8,751 nt of DNA from Thermococci archaeon (GTDB taxonomy: Archaea > Methanobacteriota_B > Thermococci > Methanofastidiosales > B48-G16): the NCBI GenBank assembly GCA_030668905.1, contig DAOVEQ010000029.1, forward strand, positions 1 through 8,751, read 5' to 3'. Below the pieces are notes generated by a model. It worked only from the letters and a program-made list of their open reading frames with translations. It did no database searches and was not told the origin of the DNA. Of the stretch, positions 1 through 6,290 are shown in pieces (the first letter of the stretch is position 1; every line of letters begins with the position of its first letter). A program made the position numbers and the translations under genes.

Positions 1-746
1 TATGTGGATTTGTATGTCCTGAATATCTTTATGAGAAAGAAGAATTTATTCTAAGAATTGATTTTGATACAAAAATAGTAGAAGAAGAACTAATGGGGAG
101 TGCTGGATTTTATAAAAATTGGTTTTTATGGAGAATATTCCCGGAAACTGAAAATTTTGACTATGCATATTTTATACTTCCTCAAAATGCTAGACCTTGG
201 ATTCATAATGCAAATCAAGAAATTGCAAAAAGAGGGAGAAAGGTACTTAAATGGAATATAAAAGAAGATAAAGCTTACTTACTATTAACATTTGGTATAC
301 CTGAAGAAAGACTTCACTGGGAAAATTATATTAATAATATCCAGAATTTTATCTATATTGTTTTTGGAATATTTTTAGCTGTTACAGCACCAATAATACT
401 TGTCAAATTCAAAAAATACAGATTTATTAAGTGGGTAGTCATTTTTTGCTCTCCTTTTCTCTTTTTTTTATTGATGCGGATGCATGTATATAATCAGAAT
501 ATAGAAGACATTCCTATTGAAACATGTGTTGGAGGAGAATGTCTCAAAGGGACTCCTTTATTTATAGCAGTGACTTTTTTTATTGTCAATATTGCTCTTT
601 TCTCAATTTTCCATTTTTGTATTGATAAAAGAGAAGAAATAGAAGAAAAGCCCAAACTAGAGGAAGAAGTGACCAAAGAAAAACCTAAGCAAAAGAAAAA
701 GGATAAGAAAACAAAACAGAAAAAACCTTCTAAAAAAGAATCATGA
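1..746 (+). CDS. C-terminal part of an unrecognised membrane protein (5' end outside window)
   Basis: The frame is open from the first complete codon (position 3) to a TGA at 744-746, so the gene starts before the window; the ATG at 93 is only an internal Met. I do not recognise the family. The first part (to about base 345) is soluble and rich in aromatic and charged residues. Three hydrophobic segments follow, at about 348-404, 423-479 and 552-620. The loop between helices 1 and 2 is strongly basic (KFKKYRFIK), so the positive-inside rule suggests the soluble N-terminal part is outside the cell and the C-terminus inside. The loop between helices 2 and 3 carries two cysteines five residues apart (CVGGEC), which would be extracytoplasmic and could pair. 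The protein ends in a cytoplasmic tail of about 40 residues made almost only of Lys, Glu, Pro and Thr. The gene is convergent with rpl10e, leaving 33 bases between stops. That a real protein is encoded is fairly sure; the function is unknown. Confidence 0.75.
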   Translation, partial: CGFVCPEYLYEKEEFILRIDFDTKIVEEELMGSAGFYKNWFLWRIFPETENFDYAYFILPQNARPWIHNANQEIAKRGRKVLKWNIKEDKAYLLLTFGIPEERLHWENYINNIQNFIYIVFGIFLAVTAPIILVKFKKYRFIKWVVIFCSPFLFFLLMRMHVYNQNIEDIPIETCVGGECLKGTPLFIAVTFFIVNIALFSIFHFCIDKREEIEEKPKLEEEVTKEKPKQKKKDKKTKQKKPSKKES

Positions 747-779
747 GAAATAGAATTCCATCCACATTGTAGATATCAA

Positions 780-1280
780 CTAAACCTTCCTAACCTCTGT
801 CAACGTTCCCATAGGTATCTTCATGGCTGCCCGTCTGATAGCCTCTCTGGCTCTCAAAACGCCTTTTTCATGCACATACAGGGTCATGACCTTCTGTCCT
901 CCTTTTACTCTTGCAGCTCTGCTGATAGGTTTTCCAAATGAAAGTCTCATTCCGTTTCCGTATCGATCCGCATGGTGCCCCGTAGCCACAGGGTTCTCTC
1001 TCAGAATCTGGAAAGGATAAACTCTAATCTTTAAGTGATAATCTTCTCCAGTCTTCTTTTCCATGTACCTGTTCGCCGCTATTCTCGCAGCTTCCAGGGA
1101 GTTATGTCTTATCTGGACATCATTTTTCACTATTAATGATACCTCGTAAGGAAACTTATCATTGGGACCTGTATCGAAATGAGATATCTTTATGTGTGGC
1201 AATACCCTTATGTACTCTCTCCTCGTGTAACTGGGATTGTTTGTTTTTCTGTCTATTTTTCCAGGTCTTAATGTAGCCAT
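780..1280 (-). CDS. rpl10e: 50S ribosomal protein L10e (uL16)
   Basis: This is a large-subunit ribosomal protein of the archaeal/eukaryotic uL16 family, which sits near the A-site tRNA and the peptidyl-transferase centre. The 166-residue product has the family's usual size and hallmarks: an N-terminal LRPGKIDR and YTRREYIR segment, then HNSLEAARIAANRYMEK, the core KIRVYPFQILRENPVATG, and ADRYGNGMRLSFGKPISRAARV. The C-terminal REAIRRAAMKIPMG is typical; the last residues (TLTEVRKV) are less conserved. The ATG at 1278-1280 is chosen because the protein begins there as in relatives. No Shine-Dalgarno sequence precedes it, and a TATA element lies about 25 bases upstream, so the mRNA is probably leaderless. 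The receiver gene lies 32 bases upstream on the same strand, but the local TATA box argues for independent transcription. Confidence 0.97.
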   Translation of the reverse strand: MATLRPGKIDRKTNNPSYTRREYIRVLPHIKISHFDTGPNDKFPYEVSLIVKNDVQIRHNSLEAARIAANRYMEKKTGEDYHLKIRVYPFQILRENPVATGHHADRYGNGMRLSFGKPISRAARVKGGQKVMTLYVHEKGVLRAREAIRRAAMKIPMGTLTEVRKV

Positions 1281-1300
1281 AGTTATGTGTTTGACGAGTT

Positions 1301-1310
1301 TATTTAAAAA
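1301..1310 (-). promoter_or_regulatory. TATA box for rpl10e (leaderless)
   Basis: Read on the minus strand this is TTTTTAAATA, close to the archaeal box A consensus. Its centre is about 26 bases upstream of the ATG, which would place the transcription start on or next to the start codon. It sits between the receiver stop codon and the rpl10e start. Inferred from sequence only. Confidence 0.6.
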
Positions 1311-1312
1311 CT

Positions 1313-1666
1313 TTATGCTCGAAGTGCACCGACAAGAACATCTATACCAAAAGGTTTTTTAAGGAATGCCTTTGCACCGAACTTTAAAGCTTCTTTTTCT
1401 ATGGAATTATCTGCACTTGCGAAGATTATTTTACCTATCTTGTCAAGTTTGAGAATCTCTCCCATAGCCTCCAATCCATCTTTCATCGGCATTCTGTAAT
1501 CCATAATAACACAATCAAATCTTTCCCCTTTGTTATACGCTTTTTCGTAGGATTTAACAGCTTCTTCTCCATTTAACGCAAAATCTACAGAATACCCAAA
1601 TTTTGTTAATATATCCCTATATAATTTTATTAATTCCGATTCGTCATCTACTATGAGGATTCTCAT
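1313..1666 (-). CDS. Stand-alone response-regulator receiver (CheY-like) protein
   Basis: This is a single-domain receiver of 117 residues, with no DNA-binding or other output domain. It would accept phosphate from a histidine kinase in a two-component or phosphorelay system in the cytoplasm. The phosphorylation site residues are all present: the acidic pair D7-D8 (LIVDDE), the acceptor D56 (VIMDYRMP), the switch serine S84 (IIFASAD), and the conserved lysine K104 before the cis-Pro (FLKKPF), with F101 at the aromatic switch position. A TTG at 1681 is in frame five codons upstream. I prefer the ATG at 1664-1666 because GGAGGT lies four bases before it and the domain starts there (MRILIVDDE). 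No histidine kinase or chemotaxis gene is visible nearby, so the partner is unknown. The gene is followed by rpl10e and preceded by its own TATA box. Confidence 0.93.
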   Translation of the reverse strand: MRILIVDDESELIKLYRDILTKFGYSVDFALNGEEAVKSYEKAYNKGERFDCVIMDYRMPMKDGLEAMGEILKLDKIGKIIFASADNSIEKEALKFGAKAFLKKPFGIDVLVGALRA

Positions 1667-1670
1667 TCCG

Positions 1671-1676
1671 ACCTCC
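1671..1676 (-). promoter_or_regulatory. Ribosome-binding site of the receiver gene
   Basis: On the minus strand this reads GGAGGT, a full Shine-Dalgarno core, four bases before the ATG at 1666. It decides the start: the upstream in-frame TTG at 1681 lies before this site and would put it inside the coding sequence. Confidence 0.7.
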
Positions 1677-1710
1677 CTCAATACCTATTAGTTATACTAT
1701 AGACAATTGA

Positions 1711-1720
1711 CTATAAAAAT
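1711..1720 (-). promoter_or_regulatory. Probable TATA box of the receiver gene
   Basis: Minus-strand ATTTTTATAG resembles box A. The predicted transcription start lies near 1689, giving a leader of about 23 bases that contains the Shine-Dalgarno site. The region between it and the decayed gene (1721-1791) shows nothing else I can support. Confidence 0.5.
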
Positions 1721-1791
1721 GTTCCTCTATTTTGGAGACCCTAATCTCACGAAAACGGAAATACTTTTGCTGTATTTTTTATCACTCGATG

Positions 1792-2043
1792 TTATCCCAT
1801 TCTTGCTCCATTAGGAACAGATTTTTCTGGAACAGCGAGGGAGGGTGTGATTTTATCAGGATGTTCTATATCAAATAACATGTGATCGCCGAAACCATAC
1901 CAAACTTCTTGATTTTAGCATGTCTTCCTTCCGACGCGAATATCAACCTTATCGAGCATGTTTAACGAGATTATTGGTTTAATCGGACCCGAATTAAATG
2001 ATTTTATAGATACATGATGTGACAATAACTTTATTAATTTCAT
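1792..2043 (-). pseudogene. Decayed tRNA-binding-domain protein gene (MetRS-beta/CsaA/EMAPII-like OB fold)
   Basis: An ATG at 2041-2043 follows a good ribosome-binding site (GAGGGGTGA, 2047-2055). The frame reads into ISLNMLDKVDIRVGRK, which looks like the start of the tRNA-binding OB fold (typical relatives read KVDIRVG). It then hits TAA at 1915-1917. Past the stop, the same frame stays open to 1792 and ends with PEKSVPNGARMG, which resembles the C-terminal VP-x-GARV end of archaeal MetRS-beta and CsaA proteins. In the neighbouring frame, just around the stop, is AKIKKFGMVS, resembling the PRKMRFG-ISEGM region of this domain. Together the pieces give the N-terminal, middle and C-terminal signatures in the right order but over only about 83 codons; the intact domain is about 110 residues. 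About 40-50 residues seem lost between the first two signatures. The intact family binds tRNA, either as a synthetase appendage or alone. The match is by eye; a chance ORF is less likely given three ordered signatures. Confidence 0.55.
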
Positions 2044-2060
2044 GTTTCACCCCTCGGAAC

Positions 2061-2070
2061 GTTTTTAAGG
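2061..2070 (+). promoter_or_regulatory. TATA box of the S-layer-like gene
   Basis: GTTTTTAAGG lies with its centre about 35 bases before the ATG at 2100, predicting a transcription start near 2091 and a leader of fewer than ten bases. On the other strand the same site reads CCTTAAAAAC and is correctly spaced to serve the decayed gene starting at 2043, so the element could have been bidirectional. Confidence 0.5.
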
Positions 2071-2099
2071 ACTGCTGACGTAGAATTTAACGTGATATA

Positions 2100-3074
2100 A
2101 TGATCAGGAAATCATGTCTCGTATTTTTTTTACTATTTATTCTGGTTATTACCTCTCTCGGAGCAGAAAAAAGAGCAAATGCGTTTGTATACAGTGGAGA
2201 AAGTATTTTCGTTGAAGGCAAAGAGATAGAACTTGTTGATTATAGAATAACAAATGAAAAGTACGAAGTTACACTGAGAATAGATGGAAATGAATATGTT
2301 TTGAGAGAGGGAGAATCACTGGAAATAGGATTCGAAATAACGTTTTTTGGGAGAGAAGATGACAAGCTCTCCTTCGTCTTCTATATCTCTGCTCTCCCAT
2401 GCTTCGAGGAGTTAAAAGAGGCAATAATCTATGAAGGGAAGACTGCCCATGTTAAAAATCATGAGATAATAATAGAGAGTGTTGACACGCAAGAGGACAG
2501 AGTAATTATATTTTTTGATGGTGAGGAGTTTTTCATATCAAAATATGATAAATTGGAATCAGAAGATTTACACATCTGGCTTTTTAATACTGTTATAGGG
2601 CTCAGTAATCCTTATGCTGTCTTAAAATGTAGATTCTTCTATAGAGACGTCGAAGAGAATCTATTTCCAGAACACGTGTTGAGAATACCAAGCACAAAAG
2701 AAGCTAACTGCATCGTCATTGTGGGAAGAGAAGGAGCGGATCATGAAATAGCGGATAAAATAGCAGAGTCTCTCAATTGTGAAGTGTTCTACGATGATCA
2801 AATAGAAGAATCTCATAAAATGAAGTATAATTTTATACTGATTGGCGGCCCTTGCCCTCCATGCGGAAAAACAGATCCTGCAAATAAAATAACGTACGAA
2901 CTTGTCGAGAGGGGATTATCCCAGAAAGAGTACTGGATCACAGGTAACGGCTCTCGAGAAGGGTTCACATACTTCCATGATCCCTGGCAGTATGGAAAGG
3001 ACGTAATAGTAGTGGCAGGAAGCGATAGAGAGTTCACCTGTGCAACTGGAGAAAACTTCATAAAGATATTTTAG
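2100..3074 (+). CDS. Secreted S-layer-like protein with two beta-repeat domains and an S_layer_C-type end
   Basis: The 324-residue protein begins with a signal peptide: basic MIRK, a hydrophobic core to about residue 19, and probable cleavage near residues 22-28. Two related beta-rich repeats follow, residues 31-96 (YSGESIFVEGKEIELVDY, later IDGNEYVLREGESLEIG) and 109-181 (IYEGKTAHVKNHEIIIESVD, later FDGEEFFISKYDKLESED), like the repeats in archaeal S-layer proteins. Residues about 202-324 resemble the C-terminal S-layer domain: IVIVGREGADHEIADKIA, FILIGGP, then ANKITYEL and DVIVVAGSDREFTCATG. The usual GGP-ANxxT motif is split by a CPPCGKTDP insertion carrying C252 and C255. Other cysteines are at 101, 177, 204, 227 and 314. 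There is no C-terminal membrane anchor, so it is either secreted or bound to the cell surface non-covalently. A surface role is an inference; full S-layer proteins are usually longer, so this may be an accessory envelope protein. Confidence 0.82.
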   Translation: MIRKSCLVFFLLFILVITSLGAEKRANAFVYSGESIFVEGKEIELVDYRITNEKYEVTLRIDGNEYVLREGESLEIGFEITFFGREDDKLSFVFYISALPCFEELKEAIIYEGKTAHVKNHEIIIESVDTQEDRVIIFFDGEEFFISKYDKLESEDLHIWLFNTVIGLSNPYAVLKCRFFYRDVEENLFPEHVLRIPSTKEANCIVIVGREGADHEIADKIAESLNCEVFYDDQIEESHKMKYNFILIGGPCPPCGKTDPANKITYELVERGLSQKEYWITGNGSREGFTYFHDPWQYGKDVIVVAGSDREFTCATGENFIKIF

Positions 3075-4200
3075 ATTTTAAGAATTCTATCTCCTTTTCT
3101 TCAAGTTCAAAATAATCGCTGAGATTCTTTGCAATAGTTAAATACTGTTTTGCTACTCTCGTAGAACAGTGACATTTTTTTGATATTTTTTGAGTGATGT
3201 CTTTTCTAATCGTTCTTTCAGCTTTTGTCCTTGCCAGTTTTGTGAAATAAGAAGGAGGAGAAAATTTGGCGAACTTAAAATTTCCCTTTCTTGCTACGGA
3301 TACCCCCGAACTCATAAGGTCCATGGCATACCCCCATAACTTGTACTGTTGTCTCCTTTTAGTCCTTGCCAGGTATATATCTGCTTTGGAGAGCATCTTG
3401 TATGCCCCTTCCAGATCTCCTTTTTCATAGACCTTTGGAAGATTTTCGTCTATCCACAGAAGTATCTCATCAGGAGATTTATCTATGTTCCAGAATACTT
3501 CCCTCACATCACAGCTTCTTCTCTTGAAAACTTCTGCGATCGCGTGAAATATGCTTGTCTTTGTATCTCTCAGAGTCCCTATCTTGTCTATATCCTCCCT
3601 GTAATTTTCAAGATCGTTGATAGCAGCTCTTAAGTTACCTTCAGAGTTCTTTGCAAGGGTTATAACCTGCGAATCAGAGACGTTTATCCCCTCTTTCTTT
3701 GCTATATCCCTCAAAACTTTGGCGATGCTCGGATAACGGAGTTTCGGGTAGTTTATCATTTTACATTTTTCCCTTATACTCGGAGAAACGTTCCAGTGCT
3801 CATTGGCAATTAAGATTATCGGGACTCTCGTTTCCGAGATGATCTTTACCAGAGCCCTAACTCCCCCCTTATCTACGGTACCATAGATATTGTCAGCTTC
3901 ATCCAGAACTATTATTCGTTTTCTTCCGTCTAAAGAGTATGTCTGCGAGGCATTGCCGACTATCTTTTCAATAGCCTCAGCGTTCCTCTTGTCGCTGGCA
4001 TTCATCTCTATGATCTCCAAGTTTATTTCGTCAGCGAGTACGTATACAGACGTTGTTTTTCCGTTTCCTGAAGGTCCGTAAAGCAGACATGCTTTTTTGT
4101 CAGTCCCCCATGTGTTTATCCAGGATATCAACTCTTTTAATGCAGATTTTTGTCCGGCAATATCTGAAAACTTTTTAGGTCTGTATTTCTCAACGAACAT
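3058..4200 (-). CDS. rfcL: Replication factor C large subunit
   Basis: This is the large subunit of the clamp loader that uses ATP to open and load PCNA at primer-template junctions. At the N-terminus are the RFC box (VEKYRPKKFSDIAGQ), Walker A GPSGNGKT (42-49), the NASDKRN segment, Walker B IVLDEAD (97-103), sensor 1 (IILIAN) and sensor 2 (EGNLRAAINDL). As is typical for the large subunit, the small-subunit SRC motif is replaced by REKC. The C-terminal helical part includes KRRQQYKLWGYAMDLMS, the collar region that joins the subunits. At 380 residues it is shorter than many euryarchaeal large subunits (often 400-500), and it ends in EIEFLKSKISL with no recognisable PIP box (QxxLxxFF type). 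Its ATG directly abuts the TAA of rfcS, so translation is probably coupled. Its last 17 bases overlap the convergent S-layer-like gene. Confidence 0.96.
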   Translation of the reverse strand: MFVEKYRPKKFSDIAGQKSALKELISWINTWGTDKKACLLYGPSGNGKTTSVYVLADEINLEIIEMNASDKRNAEAIEKIVGNASQTYSLDGRKRIIVLDEADNIYGTVDKGGVRALVKIISETRVPIILIANEHWNVSPSIREKCKMINYPKLRYPSIAKVLRDIAKKEGINVSDSQVITLAKNSEGNLRAAINDLENYREDIDKIGTLRDTKTSIFHAIAEVFKRRSCDVREVFWNIDKSPDEILLWIDENLPKVYEKGDLEGAYKMLSKADIYLARTKRRQQYKLWGYAMDLMSSGVSVARKGNFKFAKFSPPSYFTKLARTKAERTIRKDITQKISKKCHCSTRVAKQYLTIAKNLSDYFELEEKEIEFLKSKISL

Positions 4201-5148
4201 TTATATCACGGCAAATTTTGCCAATAGGGCTTCTATCTGTATCCTTTCATTACTACCTTCTACAAGTCTGAAATCATGCTCACCTATCATATCTACAAGT
4301 TTTATCTTCTTTTCTTCGTTTATGTCAAGAGAGAAGATCTCTCTATGCACCTGCCTCAAAATATCCTCTCCAGATAATCCGTATTTTAGGAGGAGAGTGT
4401 CAAGTTTGTTTCTAGCTTTTAAGAACTGACCTTCCAATGCCAATACGATCATATCTTTTATTTCGACAGGTTTTGCTTTAGCGGCTATCTGGTATATAAG
4501 TTCTTCGTCTATATCTTTCTCCAAAAACGCAGCTGCTTGCAATGTATTTATCGCTTTTCTCATGTCTCCTTCAGATACATATATTATAGCTTTTTTTCCT
4601 GTCTCTGTGAGTTTTAAATTTTCATTTTCCGACATCTTCTCGATCATTTTCAGAATAGCTTCTTCACTTAGAGGTCCAAACCTGAAAACTGCACATCTTG
4701 ACTGTATCGGCTCTATTATCTTTGAAGAATAGTTGCAGGATAATATAAATCTACAAGTTCTTGCAAAAAGTTCCATAGTCCTTCTCAAGGCATTCTGGGC
4801 ATCAGAAGTCAGAGCATCGGCCTCATCCAGGAATATTATCTTGAAATCTCCTCCTATTGCTTTTGTCCTGGCAAAATTTTTGATTTTGTTCCTTACTACA
4901 TTTATACCTCTCTCATCAGAGGCATTTGTTTCTTGGAAATTTTGATGCCAGTACTCCCCAAAGAGCTCCCTTGCAAGACATAGAGCAGAGGTAGTTTTTC
5001 CAACGCCTGCAGGTCCTGCAAAAAGCAGATGAGGCATTGATCTATTCTGAACATAGGATTTAAGTCTCATTACAATGTAGTCTCTACCCATTATTTCATC
5101 CAGTGTTTTCGGTCTGTATTTCTCAGTCCATGGCTCTTCAATTTTCAT
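4201..5148 (-). CDS. rfcS: Replication factor C small subunit
   Basis: This is the small subunit of the clamp loader, normally present in several copies together with one large subunit. The 315-residue protein is of standard length and has [13 protein letters not shown] (9-21), Walker A GPAGVGKT (45-52), the NASDERG motif (75-81), Walker B IIFLDEAD (104-111), sensor 1 LSCN (136-139), the SRC arginine-finger motif (S150-R151-C152) and sensor 2 GDMRKAIN. No intein interrupts the P-loop, although archaeal rfcS genes often carry one there. The start ATG at 5146-5148 has no Shine-Dalgarno site and lies about 26 bases from a TATA element, suggesting a leaderless mRNA. It is the first gene of a two-gene operon with rfcL. 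Confidence 0.98.
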   Translation of the reverse strand: MKIEEPWTEKYRPKTLDEIMGRDYIVMRLKSYVQNRSMPHLLFAGPAGVGKTTSALCLARELFGEYWHQNFQETNASDERGINVVRNKIKNFARTKAIGGDFKIIFLDEADALTSDAQNALRRTMELFARTCRFILSCNYSSKIIEPIQSRCAVFRFGPLSEEAILKMIEKMSENENLKLTETGKKAIIYVSEGDMRKAINTLQAAAFLEKDIDEELIYQIAAKAKPVEIKDMIVLALEGQFLKARNKLDTLLLKYGLSGEDILRQVHREIFSLDINEEKKIKLVDMIGEHDFRLVEGSNERIQIEALLAKFAVI

Positions 5149-5168
5149 GATTCTAATTCAGTGTATAG

Positions 5169-5177
5169 CTTTAAATT
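5169..5177 (-). promoter_or_regulatory. Probable TATA box of the rfcS-rfcL operon
   Basis: Minus-strand AATTTAAAG sits in the 38-base gap between the glycosyltransferase stop and rfcS. Its centre is about 26 bases from the rfcS ATG, which fits transcription starting at the start codon. Confidence 0.5.
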
Positions 5178-5186
5178 CTTTTTGAA

Positions 5187-6173
5187 TTAATCAAGTACTC
5201 TCTCATATATTCTCAAAACTTTCTCTGCTGTTTTCGTCCATGTGAAGTTTTTTACAGTTTTAAATCCGTTCTTGACAAATTTTTCCCTTAAATTCTCATT
5301 TTCCAGAATTTTTTCTATCAGTTCTTTCAGTTCTGAATCCTTTTTAAATAAAAATCCATTATAATTATTTTTTACTATCTCATTAACTCCGGGAATATCT
5401 CTAGCTATAATGGGGGTTCCACATGCCATAGCTTCTAATAGTACCATGCCAAACCCTTCTTTTTTTGACGGTAGAACTAGAACTTTACTTCTATTAAGAA
5501 TCTCTTCTGTATCAGGTCTGTAACCGAAGAACTTACCCCCAAGTTTTTTTAAGTTCGATCTTTCAGGTCCGTCTCCTACGATCCATGGATCTTTCCATAC
5601 TTTCAGGAGCGTATCCACACTTTTTTCTTTTGTCAATGCACCTATGTATGTTACTCCCTCTCTTCTGTAATTTTTTGGATAAAACCGTTTTAAATCCACG
5701 CCGTTGTATACTATCTCTGTCCGGTTGTATCTACTCAGTTTTTCCGCAACACTTTTGCTGTTAGCTATCAGATAATCACTTTTTTTTAGTACATGCCCGC
5801 ATATATACCGTCCATATCTTTTTTTCATAAGAATATTCACATCACTTCCATGTGCAGAGATAATCAATTTCCTTTTAGTAAAAACCTTCCCAAATACCCC
5901 CAAAAGACCCGGAGGAAGTATATAATGCGAATGGATAATATCTATATCATACTTTCTTATGATTCTGATGATTTTACCGCTTCCACTCAACAAAAAAAAG
6001 AAACCTCTGAATTTTCTGGGGGCAAATGTAGAAAAAACTTTTTCTTCTTGAGACTTTCCATAGTTGAGAACGTAAACATTATGATTTTTTTCGAGTTCCT
6101 TCTTGAGATAATAGATGTGTGTAGCTATCCCCCCTATGTTGGGAGGATACATACCTATCATAAGGATATTCAT
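5187..6173 (-). CDS. GT4-family glycosyltransferase (GT-B fold)
   Basis: This enzyme should transfer a sugar from a nucleotide-sugar donor, with retention of configuration, to a glycan or lipid acceptor at the cytoplasmic side of the membrane. Features in order: N-terminal Rossmann start MNILMIGMYPP with the NIGGIATHI glycine loop (12-20), HSHYILPPGL (81-90), SAHGSDV (106-112), NSKSVAEKL, YNGVDLKRF (156-164) marking the domain link, VGDGPER (199-205), and the donor-site ESx7E-type motif E239-GFGMVLL-E247 followed by AMACGTPIIA. The position that normally carries a GR...EKG basic pair reads GALTKEKS. At 328 residues it is slightly short for the family but complete. Donor and acceptor cannot be told; glycosylation of S-layer proteins, archaellins or lipids is plausible, and a cell-surface protein gene lies nearby. 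The start at 6173 lacks a Shine-Dalgarno site. Confidence 0.93.
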   Translation of the reverse strand: MNILMIGMYPPNIGGIATHIYYLKKELEKNHNVYVLNYGKSQEEKVFSTFAPRKFRGFFFLLSGSGKIIRIIRKYDIDIIHSHYILPPGLLGVFGKVFTKRKLIISAHGSDVNILMKKRYGRYICGHVLKKSDYLIANSKSVAEKLSRYNRTEIVYNGVDLKRFYPKNYRREGVTYIGALTKEKSVDTLLKVWKDPWIVGDGPERSNLKKLGGKFFGYRPDTEEILNRSKVLVLPSKKEGFGMVLLEAMACGTPIIARDIPGVNEIVKNNYNGFLFKKDSELKELIEKILENENLREKFVKNGFKTVKNFTWTKTAEKVLRIYERVLD

Positions 6174-6192
6174 AAAAATAATTAGAGAAAAA

Positions 6193-6201
6193 CTTTTTAA
6201 C
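6193..6201 (-). promoter_or_regulatory. Possible TATA box of the glycosyltransferase gene
   Basis: Minus-strand GTTAAAAAG is centred about 25 bases upstream of the ATG at 6173, which would make the mRNA leaderless. The surroundings are all AT-rich, so this is a weak call. It shares the 6174-6302 intergenic region back to back with the thermosome promoter. Confidence 0.35.
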
Positions 6202-6235
6202 TTTATTCTATCAAATTATCATATTAGTATCAACG

Positions 6236-6256
6236 AAACCGAAAGCTTTTTATATC
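6236..6256 (+). promoter_or_regulatory. Strong BRE/TATA promoter of the thermosome gene
   Basis: A purine-rich BRE-like stretch (ACCGAAAG) is followed directly by CTTTTTATATC, an excellent box A. Transcription is predicted to start near 6276, giving a leader of about 25 bases with a strong ribosome-binding site. This is the best promoter in the window, as expected for an abundant chaperonin. Confidence 0.75.
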
Positions 6257-6290
6257 ACTACTAATCCATTTTTTATTACAAGATTTACAT

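Noticed and set aside
1667..1681. TTG start for the receiver five codons upstream.
   Set aside because: It would place the GGAGGT site inside the gene, and the receiver domain starts at the ATG at 1666.
1759..1780. Small inverted repeat (AAATAC, seven-base loop, GTATTT) followed by T residues on the plus strand, resembling a bacterial terminator.
   Set aside because: The stem is only six AT-rich pairs, and no plus-strand gene ends there, so chance is more likely.
2853..2868. CPPC taken as a thioredoxin-like active site.
   Set aside because: There is no thioredoxin-fold context (no preceding Trp, no cis-Pro loop); the surrounding residues match an S-layer-type domain instead.
4097..4429. 110-codon plus-strand open frame across the rfcS-rfcL junction.
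   Set aside because: It is a shadow of two well-conserved genes, Ser/Ile/Phe-rich as expected of antisense frames.
4990..5020. Possible intein at the rfcS P-loop, a common insertion site.
   Set aside because: [10 protein letters not shown] is uninterrupted and the protein has its normal length.
5793..6185. 130-codon open frame on the plus strand opposite the glycosyltransferase.
   Set aside because: It is antisense to a gene with clear GT4 motifs and has no ribosome-binding site or recognisable product.
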